Shown here: positions 6,724-13,808 of the stretch, piece after piece
How positions within the stretch are numbered: position 1 is the stretch's first letter
Layout of the letters: each line of letters begins with the position of its first letter
DNA from: JAFARE01 sp035566535
GTDB lineage: Bacteria > Chloroflexota > Dormibacteria > Aeolococcales > Aeolococcaceae
Assembly (NCBI GenBank): GCA_035566535.1
Contig: DATMRA010000115.1
Span: forward strand, 1 to 15,051
Direction of reading: 5' to 3'
DNA length: 15,051 nt
Made by a program: the position numbers and the translations under genes
The notes under the pieces: generated by a model
Database searches by the model: none
Told to the model about the DNA's origin: nothing
Seen by the model: the letters and a program-made list of their open reading frames with translations, nothing else

Positions 6724-6755
6724 GAAAAAGAGCCGCCCAAGAGGGCGGCTCTTTC
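6724..6755 (-). terminator. Strong intrinsic terminator, bidirectional, between cpaE and flp
   Basis: A perfect 12-bp stem, AAAGAGCCGCCC (6727-6738) with GGGCGGCTCTTT (6743-6754), has an AAGA loop. On the minus strand the stem is followed by a run of five Ts, making a textbook terminator 21 bases after the flp stop codon. On the plus strand the tail has only three Ts, so it probably terminates cpaE transcripts less strongly. Confidence 0.9.
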
Positions 6756-6775
6756 ATCAGCTAGTTGCAGCTGAC

Positions 6776-6970
6776 TTACGTGCCCAGCGAGCTCGAGATG
6801 TTGGAGAACACGTTGTTCACCTGCTTGCCGACCACGGTGAGAATGACGATGACGACGATCGCAATGAGGACGAGGATGAGCGCATACTCAACCATGCCCT
6901 GACCTTCCTCATCCTCGTCGCGCTTACGGGCCACGGCCTCGCGAAGACGAAGGTAGAGATTGCTCAGCAT
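6776..6970 (-). CDS. flp: Flp family type IVb pilin
   Basis: This is the small structural subunit of the Tad/Flp pilus. The 64-residue precursor has a charged leader (about 1-23, ending RKRDEDEEG) and then the motif G/QGMVEY. Cleavage after G23 would put glutamate E28 at position +5 of the mature pilin and tyrosine next to it, the rule for type IVb pilins cut by a TadV-type prepilin peptidase. The hydrophobic helix ALILVLIAIVVIVILTVVG follows, and the 41-residue mature protein ends NVFSNISSSLGT. AAGGAGG (complement 6981-6987) lies 10 bases before the ATG. The gene stands alone, with its own strong terminator, as expected for an abundant subunit; its assembly genes lie at 5306 and 10812-13605. 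Confidence 0.95.
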   Translation of the reverse strand: MLSNLYLRLREAVARKRDEDEEGQGMVEYALILVLIAIVVIVILTVVGKQVNNVFSNISSSLGT

Positions 6971-7003
6971 TCCGGATTCACCTCCTTCGGTGCAAGATTT
7001 TCT

Positions 7004-7027
7004 CAGACGCAGGGGATCTGCCGTCTG
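7004..7027 (-). promoter_or_regulatory. Leader hairpin upstream of flp
   Basis: On the minus strand CAGAC/GTCTG and GCAG/CTGC stack with a one-base bulge around a 5-base loop. It would sit in the flp 5' untranslated region, about 34-57 bases before the ATG and upstream of the Shine-Dalgarno. No U-tract follows, so it is more likely to protect or tune the mRNA than to attenuate it. Confidence 0.3.
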
Positions 7028-7172
7028 AATCTGTTCCCGACTATGAGGCCCGTACGTAGCGCCAGAATGGCCTGCGTGCTAAGGAACCGTAACAAACGAT
7101 ACGACACGTCCCGGATGGCCCCGTCAGGCCGCAACGCCGTTGTAACTTCATGACAAGCGCGCCACAGGCTGG

Positions 7173-7199
7173 TTGCACGACGGGCACCTGACCTAGACT
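7173..7199 (+). promoter_or_regulatory. Predicted promoter giving a leaderless transcript
   Basis: A -35-like TTGCAC (7173-7178) and a -10 TAGACT (7194-7199) are separated by 15 bases. The ATG of the next gene begins only seven bases after the -10, where transcription would start, and there is no Shine-Dalgarno between, so the mRNA is probably leaderless. Confidence 0.45.
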
Positions 7200-7206
7200 C
7201 CGCGTC

Positions 7207-7941
7207 ATGGCATTGCCGGCTTCCCAGGGCGCTGTGCAACGCGCCCTCAGCCATGCCGGTCTGGCCGCTCGCCTGGACGAGGTCCGCTACCTCGTCTTCG
7301 GCCGGGCGCTGCCGGCCGTGCTCTTCGGCGTGCTCGGCTGGCGTGTTTTCGTCAGCTTCCTCGGCCAGGTGAACAGCCTGCCGACGCCGGTGCGTGCGCT
7401 GGACGTGTTCGCTGGGCCGGTGCCCGCGGCTCTGTATTTCCTGTTTTGTGCCATCCCTGTCGGTATCTATCTCTGGCGTCCACGACCGCGGGCGCGCGAC
7501 GGCCGCCTCATCGCGCGCGCGGCAGGCCTGACCGGGACGACGATGCTGCTCGTGGTGGGTGCGTTCCCAAACCCGATTCTCTACGTGGCGCCGGAGTGGG
7601 TGCGCAGCGTGGCCACCCCCGTGACCGTGCTCGGCTTCGCCGTCGCCGTGTACGGGCTTCTCTATCTCCGCCGCAGCCTCAGCATCATTCCCGAGGCACG
7701 ACGCCTGGTCACGGGCGGCCCGTATCGGGTCATCCGGCACCCGCTCTATGCAGCCGAGATCCTCGCTGCTTCGGCGGTGCTCCTGGCACGACCGTCCCTG
7801 TGGGCCGTCGTGATGTTCCTTCCCTTCGTCAGCGTCCAGCTGCTTCGCGCTCGCTTCGAGGAGCGCCTCCTGACTCGCACGTTCCCCGGCTACACCGCAT
7901 ACGCCACGCGCACGTCGCGGATCATTCCTTTCGTGTGGTAA
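7207..7941 (+). CDS. Membrane methyltransferase-like protein (isoprenylcysteine carboxyl methyltransferase / phospholipid methyltransferase family)
   Basis: The 244-residue protein is predicted to have about five or six membrane helices. The C-terminal part holds the family motif: TGGPYRVIRHPLYAAEI at 169-185, where RHPLY is the S-adenosylmethionine-binding core, then a hydrophobic pair of helices, RARFEERLL with the conserved glutamates near 220, and FPGYTAYATRTSRIIPFVW at the end. This layout is shared by ICMT, PEMT and NnrU-like proteins that methylate lipids or lipid-linked groups; the true substrate cannot be inferred. The N-terminal 100 residues are less conserved. It starts within seven bases of a -10 element, suggesting a leaderless message, and is followed 16 bases later by the Cys/His-cluster gene, with which it probably forms a three-gene unit. 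Confidence 0.75.
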   Translation: MALPASQGAVQRALSHAGLAARLDEVRYLVFGRALPAVLFGVLGWRVFVSFLGQVNSLPTPVRALDVFAGPVPAALYFLFCAIPVGIYLWRPRPRARDGRLIARAAGLTGTTMLLVVGAFPNPILYVAPEWVRSVATPVTVLGFAVAVYGLLYLRRSLSIIPEARRLVTGGPYRVIRHPLYAAEILAASAVLLARPSLWAVVMFLPFVSVQLLRARFEERLLTRTFPGYTAYATRTSRIIPFVW

Positions 7942-7957
7942 CTCACGTGATCAACTG

Positions 7958-8730
7958 ATGCCACTGTTCAGAAAGTCCAAAGCGAAGGGCCCGGTCGAAA
8001 AGACTGCTGAGGAGCGCGCCGCCGAGCTCGCCGCGAGCCTTGGGACGCTGCCGTGCAATGAGCGCGGTTGCGGGGAGACCACGGGAATCGCCTGCTCGTA
8101 CGTTGACCGGCGCGACCGAAACTGCCGCACCGCGTGGTGCCCGGCGCATCGCATGGTGGTCGACGAGCAGATCTACTGCCGCCGCCACGCCGGCGTGGTC
8201 TCAGCCCTTCCAACCGAGACGGCACTCTCGACGCCGCTGCCGGATCTCGAGAACCGTGCGCCGTCGCTGGTCGGCTGGATGGCGCGGCAGATCGACGCCG
8301 ACGTCTGGCGGCTCATGCTTCGCGAGTTGGATGCGGCGGAGGGCGGGCAGTTGATCGCCGACCCGGTCACGCTCGTCTTCATGGGGGTCGAACGTCAGCG
8401 CGCCTGGGAGCGCACGTGGAAGCTCGCGACGCACGAGGGTGACAAACGCCGCGTCAGCCTGGTGGTCGAGGAGTCGAACGACCACGAAGTGGTCATCAAG
8501 GTCGGGTCCAACGTGGTCGACCGCGTCGTGCCGCCCTGGATCGAGCACCGCCAGCGCGGCGAGACTGTGACCCCGGAGGATGACGTGCGCGAGCGGCACG
8601 AGTTGAATCAGCGCGTGCTCGAAGCGGTGGAGCGCGGGCTTCTGCGTGAACGGCAGCTGGCCGATACGCTCTCGCGCGCTGCCGGAACACCGTTTCTCCG
8701 GGTCTCCGAACAGATGGAGACGAACGAGGT

Positions 8731-8734
<4 letters not shown>
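7958..8734 (+). CDS. Unrecognised protein with N-terminal Cys/His cluster, coupled to a response regulator
   Basis: I do not recognise this 258-residue protein. After a basic start (MPLFRKSKAKG) and a short acidic helix comes a compact cluster of possible zinc ligands: C33, C38, C46, C56, C61, H64, C74 and H77. Eight ligands would suit two zinc ions in a finger or cross-brace fold. The middle (about 95-190) looks globular, with WKLATHEGDKRRVSLVVEESNDHEVVIKVG forming likely beta strands, and the C-terminus is mostly charged helix. There are no membrane segments or signal peptide. The ATG at 7958 is the only start after an in-frame stop just upstream; its Shine-Dalgarno is weak. The gene ends by overlapping the single-domain response regulator by four bases (GTGA), so the two are probably translated together and may act together. 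Confidence 0.7.
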
Positions 8735-9120
<386 letters not shown>

Positions 9121-9140
9121 ACGTCGCGTGGCGCGCTGCG

Positions 9141-9737
9141 TTACAGCTGCGGGGTGACGACCCGAGTTCCTTCGGCGAGATGCGCGGAGAGGTCGCCCGG
9201 GAGCACAGGGCCGAAGATGCTGTGCATCCCCGGCGTGATACGCACCGCCTGTCCTGCGAGCGTCGCTGACTGAATCGCGTCGGCTGCGCTCGCGCGATCA
9301 TGGGTTGCGCCCGAAGACGCACCCGGTGTATTGGCAAGTGCGTACGCTACGAGGAAGAGCACGAGTGCCTCGGCCAGGCCGACGAACACTCCGGCGGCCA
9401 CTCCGGTGATGCGATCGAACAGCACGACCGCGATACGCTGGATCTTGTCGTTGAAGAGAAAGCCCAGGACTTCGAAGGTCACGACGACCACCGCCAGCAC
9501 GGCGACGAAGCTCCAAGCGTTGACGAACACATTCCCGGAATGCAGCGCCGCGGCAACCGCGTTGCCGACATTCGTTGCTGCAAGGCACCCGAGGTAGAGA
9601 CCCGCGAAGCCCACGAGGCGGCGGAGCATTCCGTAGCGCCACCCGAGATATGCGTTGAGGGCTACGAGCGCGACCAGCACCGCGTCGGCGGTGAATTGCG
9701 CGGGTGTTGTGTCAAGGGATGCAAGCATGAACGTCAC
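9141..9737 (-). CDS. CvpA family membrane protein
   Basis: The 198-residue product has four predicted membrane helices at about 17-35, 40-62, 72-95 and 105-130, followed by a soluble tail. The arrangement NAYLGWRYGMLRRLVGFAGLYLG, a middle helix pair and LFDRITGVAAGVFVGLAEALVLF matches the CvpA/colicin V production family (D-x-x-x-G...G pattern). These proteins are inner-membrane and of ill-defined function, linked in other bacteria to envelope stress and secretion. The C-terminal 65 residues are not membrane-like. The GTG at 9737 is chosen because a -10-like TACGTT ends six bases upstream, giving a leaderless start; an ATG three codons later is the alternative. It lies 65 bases after the kinase-like gene and could also be read through from the pilus operon. 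Confidence 0.75.
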   Translation of the reverse strand: MTFMLASLDTTPAQFTADAVLVALVALNAYLGWRYGMLRRLVGFAGLYLGCLAATNVGNAVAAALHSGNVFVNAWSFVAVLAVVVVTFEVLGFLFNDKIQRIAVVLFDRITGVAAGVFVGLAEALVLFLVAYALANTPGASSGATHDRASAADAIQSATLAGQAVRITPGMHSIFGPVLPGDLSAHLAEGTRVVTPQL

Positions 9738-9743
9738 GTCGCG

Positions 9744-9764
9744 AACGTAGCACGGCCTGGCCGT
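9744..9764 (-). promoter_or_regulatory. Predicted leaderless promoter of the cvpA-like gene with overlapping palindrome
   Basis: On the minus strand a -10-like TACGTT occupies 9749-9744 and the GTG start begins at 9737. Immediately upstream, 9752-9764 is a palindrome with arms ACGGCC and GGCCGT around one base. A palindrome abutting the -10 is a plausible repressor or activator site. No convincing -35 is seen. Confidence 0.35.
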
Positions 9765-9802
9765 CCCACCATGAGGTCGATGTCACAAATGTGCGGCATC
9801 AC

Positions 9803-10801
9803 TCAACGCGGCAGCCGCACCACGAGGCTGCTGCCCTCGGCTCCTACCGTCGGCTCGACCCAACCTCCCGCCAGCTGCACACGCATTCGGGAGCGCAGCA
9901 GCCAGAGCGGTTCGTCGTCCGAGATCTCGAACGCCGGCGACGGCGTCCAGATCGTCAAGATCATGTCCGGGCCCACGCTGACGTCGATCGACGCCGAGCC
10001 TGCGGTCGCGTTGCGCAGGTGCGAGAGCGCCTCCTCGAGCACGAACAGCAGCGCCTCCGCCGACTCGGTGGTGAACGGTTCGCCGCCGCTCCATTGCAGC
10101 TGGACATCGAGCCTGTTCGCGTAGCGAGCGGTGCACCTGCTCGCCAGCGTCGGGACGTCGTCATTCGCGGCGACGCGGACCTCAACGTTGTTGGGCAGGA
10201 GGCGGAGCGACTCAGCGGCCTGGGTCACATGCGCATGCAGGTCCTCGAGGGAGTGCCTCACGTCGTCGTCATGGCTGCCCGCGCGCTTCTCGGTGACCTC
10301 GAGGTCGAGGGCGATGGAGCAGAGGGCTTCCAGCATGTCGCCGGTCACGGAACGGCTGGTGGCGACACGGTCGTCGTGCACTCCGTGGAGCAGGCGGCGC
10401 AACGCCGCATCCTCGGCCTGCAGCGGGCCGGGCAGAGCCTCGTGCTGTGCTGTGAGGCGGAGGCGCTCGGCGCGAACCATGTCCACCAGCGCATCCGCAG
10501 CGCCGCGCCGTGCCGCGGCGGCGAGAAGCGAAGCCACGACGCGCTCGATCTCACGCGGGAAGAACTCGGTGAGAATGGGGAGCATGTGCTGCCACTGCGC
10601 GATCAGCCGGTTCTCGTCGTCGTGACACGCCGCCGCGTGCCGCGGCAGCTCGACCTCGAGGCGATCCAGCCAGGCTATCGGCGGTGACCCTTCGGGGACG
10701 TCCTGGCCGGGAGCTTCGAGCCATTCGTGCCAGGGACCGAGATGCGTGTCCGCATCGTGTCGCCCCTCTCCCGGTGCTGGCCGCTCGTGGGTGATGGTCA
10801 C
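9803..10801 (-). CDS. Degenerate histidine-kinase-like protein of the Tad operon
   Basis: From the GTG at 10801 the protein has 332 residues. It looks like a HisKA_3/NarX-DesK-type kinase: a helical N-terminal region, then RSVTGDMLEALCSIALDLE (150-168), which aligns with the dimerisation helix normally reading LHDGVLQ-LxSxALxLE, and a C-terminal GHKL-like ATPase fold (about 243-332). The key residues are changed: threonine T153 replaces the phospho-accepting histidine, H261 replaces the N-box asparagine after EEAL, and the G1 box is TPSPAFE instead of DDGxGF. It is therefore probably not an active kinase and may be a scaffold or regulator. The frame extends further upstream but only inside tadC; the GTG lies 10 bases after the tadC stop, so it is the last gene of the cpaB-tadB-tadC unit or nearly so. 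Confidence 0.7.
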   Translation of the reverse strand: MTITHERPAPGEGRHDADTHLGPWHEWLEAPGQDVPEGSPPIAWLDRLEVELPRHAAACHDDENRLIAQWQHMLPILTEFFPREIERVVASLLAAAARRGAADALVDMVRAERLRLTAQHEALPGPLQAEDAALRRLLHGVHDDRVATSRSVTGDMLEALCSIALDLEVTEKRAGSHDDDVRHSLEDLHAHVTQAAESLRLLPNNVEVRVAANDDVPTLASRCTARYANRLDVQLQWSGGEPFTTESAEALLFVLEEALSHLRNATAGSASIDVSVGPDMILTIWTPSPAFEISDDEPLWLLRSRMRVQLAGGWVEPTVGAEGSSLVVRLPR

Positions 10802-10811
10802 GGCCGGCTCG

Positions 10812-11756
10812 CTACTTGCCGCCGCCGAACTCGTGCGCAACCTCGATGACGGCAGGTCCCAGGAGGACGATGAAGAGCGTGGGGAAGATGCAGCCCACCA
10901 TGGGGAAGAGCATCTTGAGTGGTGCTTTCTGACCCTGCTCTTCAGCACGCTGACGGCGACGGCGGCGAATTTCCTCTGACTGGATGCGCAGCACGTTGGC
11001 CACCCCGACGCCGAGCTGCTCGGACTGGATGATCGCCTGCACGAAGTTGCTCAGCTCCTCGACCTTGCACCGTTTGCCCAGGTCGTCGAGCGCTTCCAAC
11101 CGGGGACGTCCAAGACGAACTTCGTTGAGAAGCTGATTGAGCTCCTGCGACAGCGCGTTCTTGTACTTCTCGGCGACACGCGTCAACGCGGCGTCGAAGC
11201 TGAGGCCGGCCTCGACGCTGATGGTGAGCAGGTCGAGTGCGCTCGGCATCGCGAGCAGGATTTCCTTCTGACGCTTCTTGATGCGACGCGACAGCATCAT
11301 CTGCGGCATCAAATAACCGAGCGCGCCACCGCCGACCGGGCCGCAGAGCCAGATCGGCATGGCGAGCTGCAGCAGCAGTGCGGCCGCGAAGCCGAAGCAG
11401 GTGAAGAGCACCAGTGACAGAAGGCGCAAAGCGGTGAAGCCGCTGGCCGTGAGGCCCCACGGCCGGCCCGCCAGGTTGAGCTTCTCCTGGAGCAGCTGAG
11501 TGCTGCCTGCTTGGGCGCGCCGGGTGAGGAAGTTGCCGACGCCGTCCAGGGCGGGACGCACGACGCGTTCGAACAGCGGCAGCGACATCTCCACTTCGGT
11601 CAGCGTGGCCGGCATACGCCCGCCCTCGGTGAACTGCGCAAGTCGCGCTTCAAGGAGATCGCCCGGTTTGGGGGCGATGCCTACGGTGAGCCCGTACATG
11701 ATCAGAAGCACGCCGCAAGCTGCAACGATCGCGATGCCGACTGCGAGAAGGCTCAC
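10812..11756 (-). CDS. tadC: Tad pilus inner-membrane platform protein TadC
   Basis: TadC and TadB together form the inner-membrane platform on which the Flp pilus is built. The 314-residue protein has an N-terminal helix, a membrane pair at about 108-150, then the T2SSF domain with ILLAMPSALDLLTISVEAGLSFDAAL, RVAEKYKNALSQELNQLLNEVRLGRPRLEAL and QAIIQSEQLGVGVANVL, and a C-terminal helix with PLKMLFPMVGCIFPTLFIVLLGPAVI. The motifs MPSALDLL and the QSEQLGVGVANVL loop are typical of TadC. The GTG start follows the tadB stop after a single base, so translation is coupled. The kinase-like gene follows 10 bases later. Confidence 0.93.
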   Translation of the reverse strand: MSLLAVGIAIVAACGVLLIMYGLTVGIAPKPGDLLEARLAQFTEGGRMPATLTEVEMSLPLFERVVRPALDGVGNFLTRRAQAGSTQLLQEKLNLAGRPWGLTASGFTALRLLSLVLFTCFGFAAALLLQLAMPIWLCGPVGGGALGYLMPQMMLSRRIKKRQKEILLAMPSALDLLTISVEAGLSFDAALTRVAEKYKNALSQELNQLLNEVRLGRPRLEALDDLGKRCKVEELSNFVQAIIQSEQLGVGVANVLRIQSEEIRRRRRQRAEEQGQKAPLKMLFPMVGCIFPTLFIVLLGPAVIEVAHEFGGGK

Positions 11757-11757
11757 G

Positions 11758-12735
11758 TCAGACCTCGATCTTCACGATTTTCTGGATGATTCCCGCGCCG
11801 ATCGCGATGGAAAGGATGCCAACCCCGAGGAGGATGTGTCCGAAGGGGTCGGTGAGCATCGGTCCGAAGTACGTCGGCGAGATGAGGCTCAGGAATACAG
11901 CAAGCAGGATCGGGAGCAGCGTGATGATGGTTCCCGACGCGCGCGCCTGCGCCGTAAGTGTGCGGATCTCACCCTGGATGCGCACCCGCTCACGGATGGT
12001 GTACGCGATGGTGTCCAGGATCTCTGCCAGGTTACCGCCGACGACTCGCTGAATCTGCACCGCCGTGACCATCAGGTCGAAGTCGTCCGACTTGTTTCGC
12101 TTCACCATGTGGTTGAGGGCGTCATCGACGCTGATGCCCAGGGCGATCTCGCGCGTCGCGCGGCCGAATTCTTCCGCGATCGGCGGGTTGGCGTTCTTCG
12201 CCACCGTTGACAGCGCCTGGGCGAACGAGTGGCCGGCTTTGAGCGCGTTGCTCATCAGCGTCAGCGTGTCACCCAATTGACTGTTGAAGCGGCGGCTACG
12301 CCGGCCCTGGCGGAGACGCAGGAAGAGGCCCGAGAGAATCCACGCGATGAAGGGACAGGGGACGAACGCGATGAGGCTGCCGAAGCGCAGGGCGACGAGC
12401 AACCCGATGAACGTCCCCAGGCCCGCGACCATGAGGATCCACTCCGACGACTTGAGCTTGATGTCGGCCTTCTGCAGGTCGTCCGCGAGCTTGCCGGTGT
12501 GCGATGTCCGTGAGAGGACGGGGTTGAGCCCGGCCGTGATCGATTCGATGAGATCACGCAGCGCGTTGCCCGTCTTCACCCGCGGGGGCGCGGTCACCGC
12601 GACGGTGCCACCGTACTGATTGAGACGCCGCGCCATCTCCTCGGCTTCCTTGTTACGCCCGCTCAGGAAGAAGGCGACGAACGCGAGGACCGACGATGCG
12701 ACGAGCGCGGCAGCGATGAGCGATGCCGGGTTCAT
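11758..12735 (-). CDS. tadB: Tad pilus inner-membrane platform protein TadB
   Basis: The 325-residue protein is a T2SSF-type membrane protein of the pilus platform. An N-terminal helix (about 5-26) is followed by a cytoplasmic stretch, a membrane pair at about 100-140, and then the T2SSF domain: FNSQLGDTLTLMSNALKAGHSFAQALSTVA, EFGRATREIALGISVDDALNHMVKR and DLMVTAVQIQRVVGGNLAEILDTIAYTIRER. The last helices (about 265-320) end the protein. The QLGDTL-x-x-x-x-NALKAGHSF and VGGNLAEILD motifs are characteristic of TadB. It starts at the ATG at 12735, six bases after the cpaB stop, and runs into tadC. In many tad loci tadA (cpaF) precedes tadB; here cpaB does, and tadA is absent from the window. 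Confidence 0.93.
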   Translation of the reverse strand: MNPASLIAAALVASSVLAFVAFFLSGRNKEAEEMARRLNQYGGTVAVTAPPRVKTGNALRDLIESITAGLNPVLSRTSHTGKLADDLQKADIKLKSSEWILMVAGLGTFIGLLVALRFGSLIAFVPCPFIAWILSGLFLRLRQGRRSRRFNSQLGDTLTLMSNALKAGHSFAQALSTVAKNANPPIAEEFGRATREIALGISVDDALNHMVKRNKSDDFDLMVTAVQIQRVVGGNLAEILDTIAYTIRERVRIQGEIRTLTAQARASGTIITLLPILLAVFLSLISPTYFGPMLTDPFGHILLGVGILSIAIGAGIIQKIVKIEV

Positions 12736-12741
12736 GGCCGG

Positions 12742-13605
12742 TCAGTGACCGAAGAGCGACTCGATATCGCTGGGGCTGGTGGTGGTGTCTCCGGGCGCTG
12801 GAACCGCCGGGCCCTTGCTTGCCTCGTAGTTGGGCGTGTAGCTGGAACCGTCCGGCGCCATCTTGCCCCACTCGGTCTGGGGACGGAGCACGTACTTGAC
12901 GACAAACGGGTGGCCGGGAGCCGTCACCAGCTGGGTCAAGAGCGCGGCCTGGCTGCGTGCCACCTCAACAATGAGCACACTCGGCGTGGCGTTGGCTGCG
13001 CTGCTGCTTGTCCCGACGCGGAGCACGGGGATGTCCTGGAAGGCGAAACGCGTTCCCACCGTCGGCGCGCCGGTGTCGACAAGGATATCGATATGGTCGC
13101 CGGGCTGAATGTAGTAGCCCACTGAGACCAACTCGCCGCCCAGTGTGGACGCCTGCGCAGCGTTGAGGGTTCCATCGATAGGCGATATTCCGCTCGCCGT
13201 CGGGATCGCAAGCGCGACAAACCCCTTCGTTATCTGGGTCTCGACGGACACGGGTGTGCCGGTTCCAGTCGTGGTGGCTGCAGTGAGCGGGGGCGCGGAG
13301 AAGAACGCGGGCACCAGCGGGGTGTTCTGCGCGACGGCGACGGTCGTGGTCTTCCCAACGACGGAGCTTGCGGCGGTGTAGGCGTCAGCCGGCACCGCAG
13401 TGGTCGGCACCGACGCACTCGCGACCATGTCGGCTGTGATGGCCGTGCCCGCGGGGATGTTTCCCTTGGTCACGATGATGTCCAGACTCTGGCCGCCACC
13501 GGACTGCCTGAGTGCGAAGAGCACACCACCAAATGCGAGGGCGGCAAGAACGATTCCCAGAAGCAGGAAGACTCGACTGTTAGGTTTGCTCGCCTGGATG
13601 GCCAC
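12742..13605 (-). CDS. cpaB: Flp pilus assembly protein CpaB/RcpC
   Basis: CpaB/RcpC is a periplasmic or extracytoplasmic membrane-anchored protein needed for Tad pilus assembly. The 287-residue product has an N-terminal anchor helix (about 13-32, VFLLLGIVLAALAFGGVLFAL), then an SAF domain starting IIVTKGNIPAGTAITADMV (about 43-61), and a second region with the hallmark GYYIQPGDHIDILVDTG. The segment between is Thr/Pro-rich and the last 40 residues are low complexity. The GTG start at 13605 has AAGGAG five to six bases upstream. It is the first Tad gene of the minus-strand operon, six bases ahead of tadB, with a 200-base leader that carries repeats and hairpins. Confidence 0.92.
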   Translation of the reverse strand: MAIQASKPNSRVFLLLGIVLAALAFGGVLFALRQSGGGQSLDIIVTKGNIPAGTAITADMVASASVPTTAVPADAYTAASSVVGKTTTVAVAQNTPLVPAFFSAPPLTAATTTGTGTPVSVETQITKGFVALAIPTASGISPIDGTLNAAQASTLGGELVSVGYYIQPGDHIDILVDTGAPTVGTRFAFQDIPVLRVGTSSSAANATPSVLIVEVARSQAALLTQLVTAPGHPFVVKYVLRPQTEWGKMAPDGSSYTPNYEASKGPAVPAPGDTTTSPSDIESLFGH

Positions 13606-13621
13606 CTGATCTCCTTAGCGA

Positions 13622-13659
13622 TGTCACATACGGTTGTCGGCGATGTTTGTCACATCGCC
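13622..13659 (-). promoter_or_regulatory. Repeated TGTCACAT words and hairpin in the cpaB leader
   Basis: TGTCACAT occurs at 13622-13629 and again at 13648-13655, 26 bases apart. The second copy sits in an inverted repeat, GGCGATGT (13639-13646) with ACATCGCC (13652-13659), around a 5-base loop. It lies just upstream of the cpaB Shine-Dalgarno. The ten-base word CGATGTCACA at 13619 recurs at 9778, upstream of the cvpA-like gene. It may be an operator or a leader hairpin; no factor can be named. Confidence 0.35.
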
Positions 13660-13773
13660 TGCGGATCGAGCGATGCCGCTTACACCCGCAGATCGACCCG
13701 AGTTTCCCCCAATCTGGACGGAGCCAGATCGCCTTTCGGTAACAAACAGATCGCGCTGCTTGCCATCTTCGCG

Positions 13774-13797
13774 ACGCGCCGCGTCATGACGGCGCGT
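13774..13797 (-). terminator. Hairpin just after the TPR-protein gene, possible weak terminator
   Basis: Arms ACGCGCCG (13774-13781) and CGGCGCGT (13790-13797) pair perfectly around an 8-base loop, 11 bases beyond the stop codon of the TPR gene. There is no T-run after it on the minus strand, so termination would be inefficient and read-through into cpaB is likely. Confidence 0.4.
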
Positions 13798-13808
13798 GAG
13801 TGCGGACG

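Noticed and set aside
6426..6740. Small open frames on both strands over the structured element
   Set aside because: Arg/Pro/Ser-rich translations with no family resemblance or ribosome-binding site; the base-pairing structure explains the sequence better.
7003..7740. Minus-strand frame of 245 residues
   Set aside because: Antisense of the methyltransferase-like gene with His/Arg/Glu-rich shadow composition.
10802..10948. 49-codon upstream extension of the kinase-like protein inside tadC
   Set aside because: Ser/Arg-rich shadow of tadC in another frame; GTG at 10801 just after the tadC stop is the sensible start.
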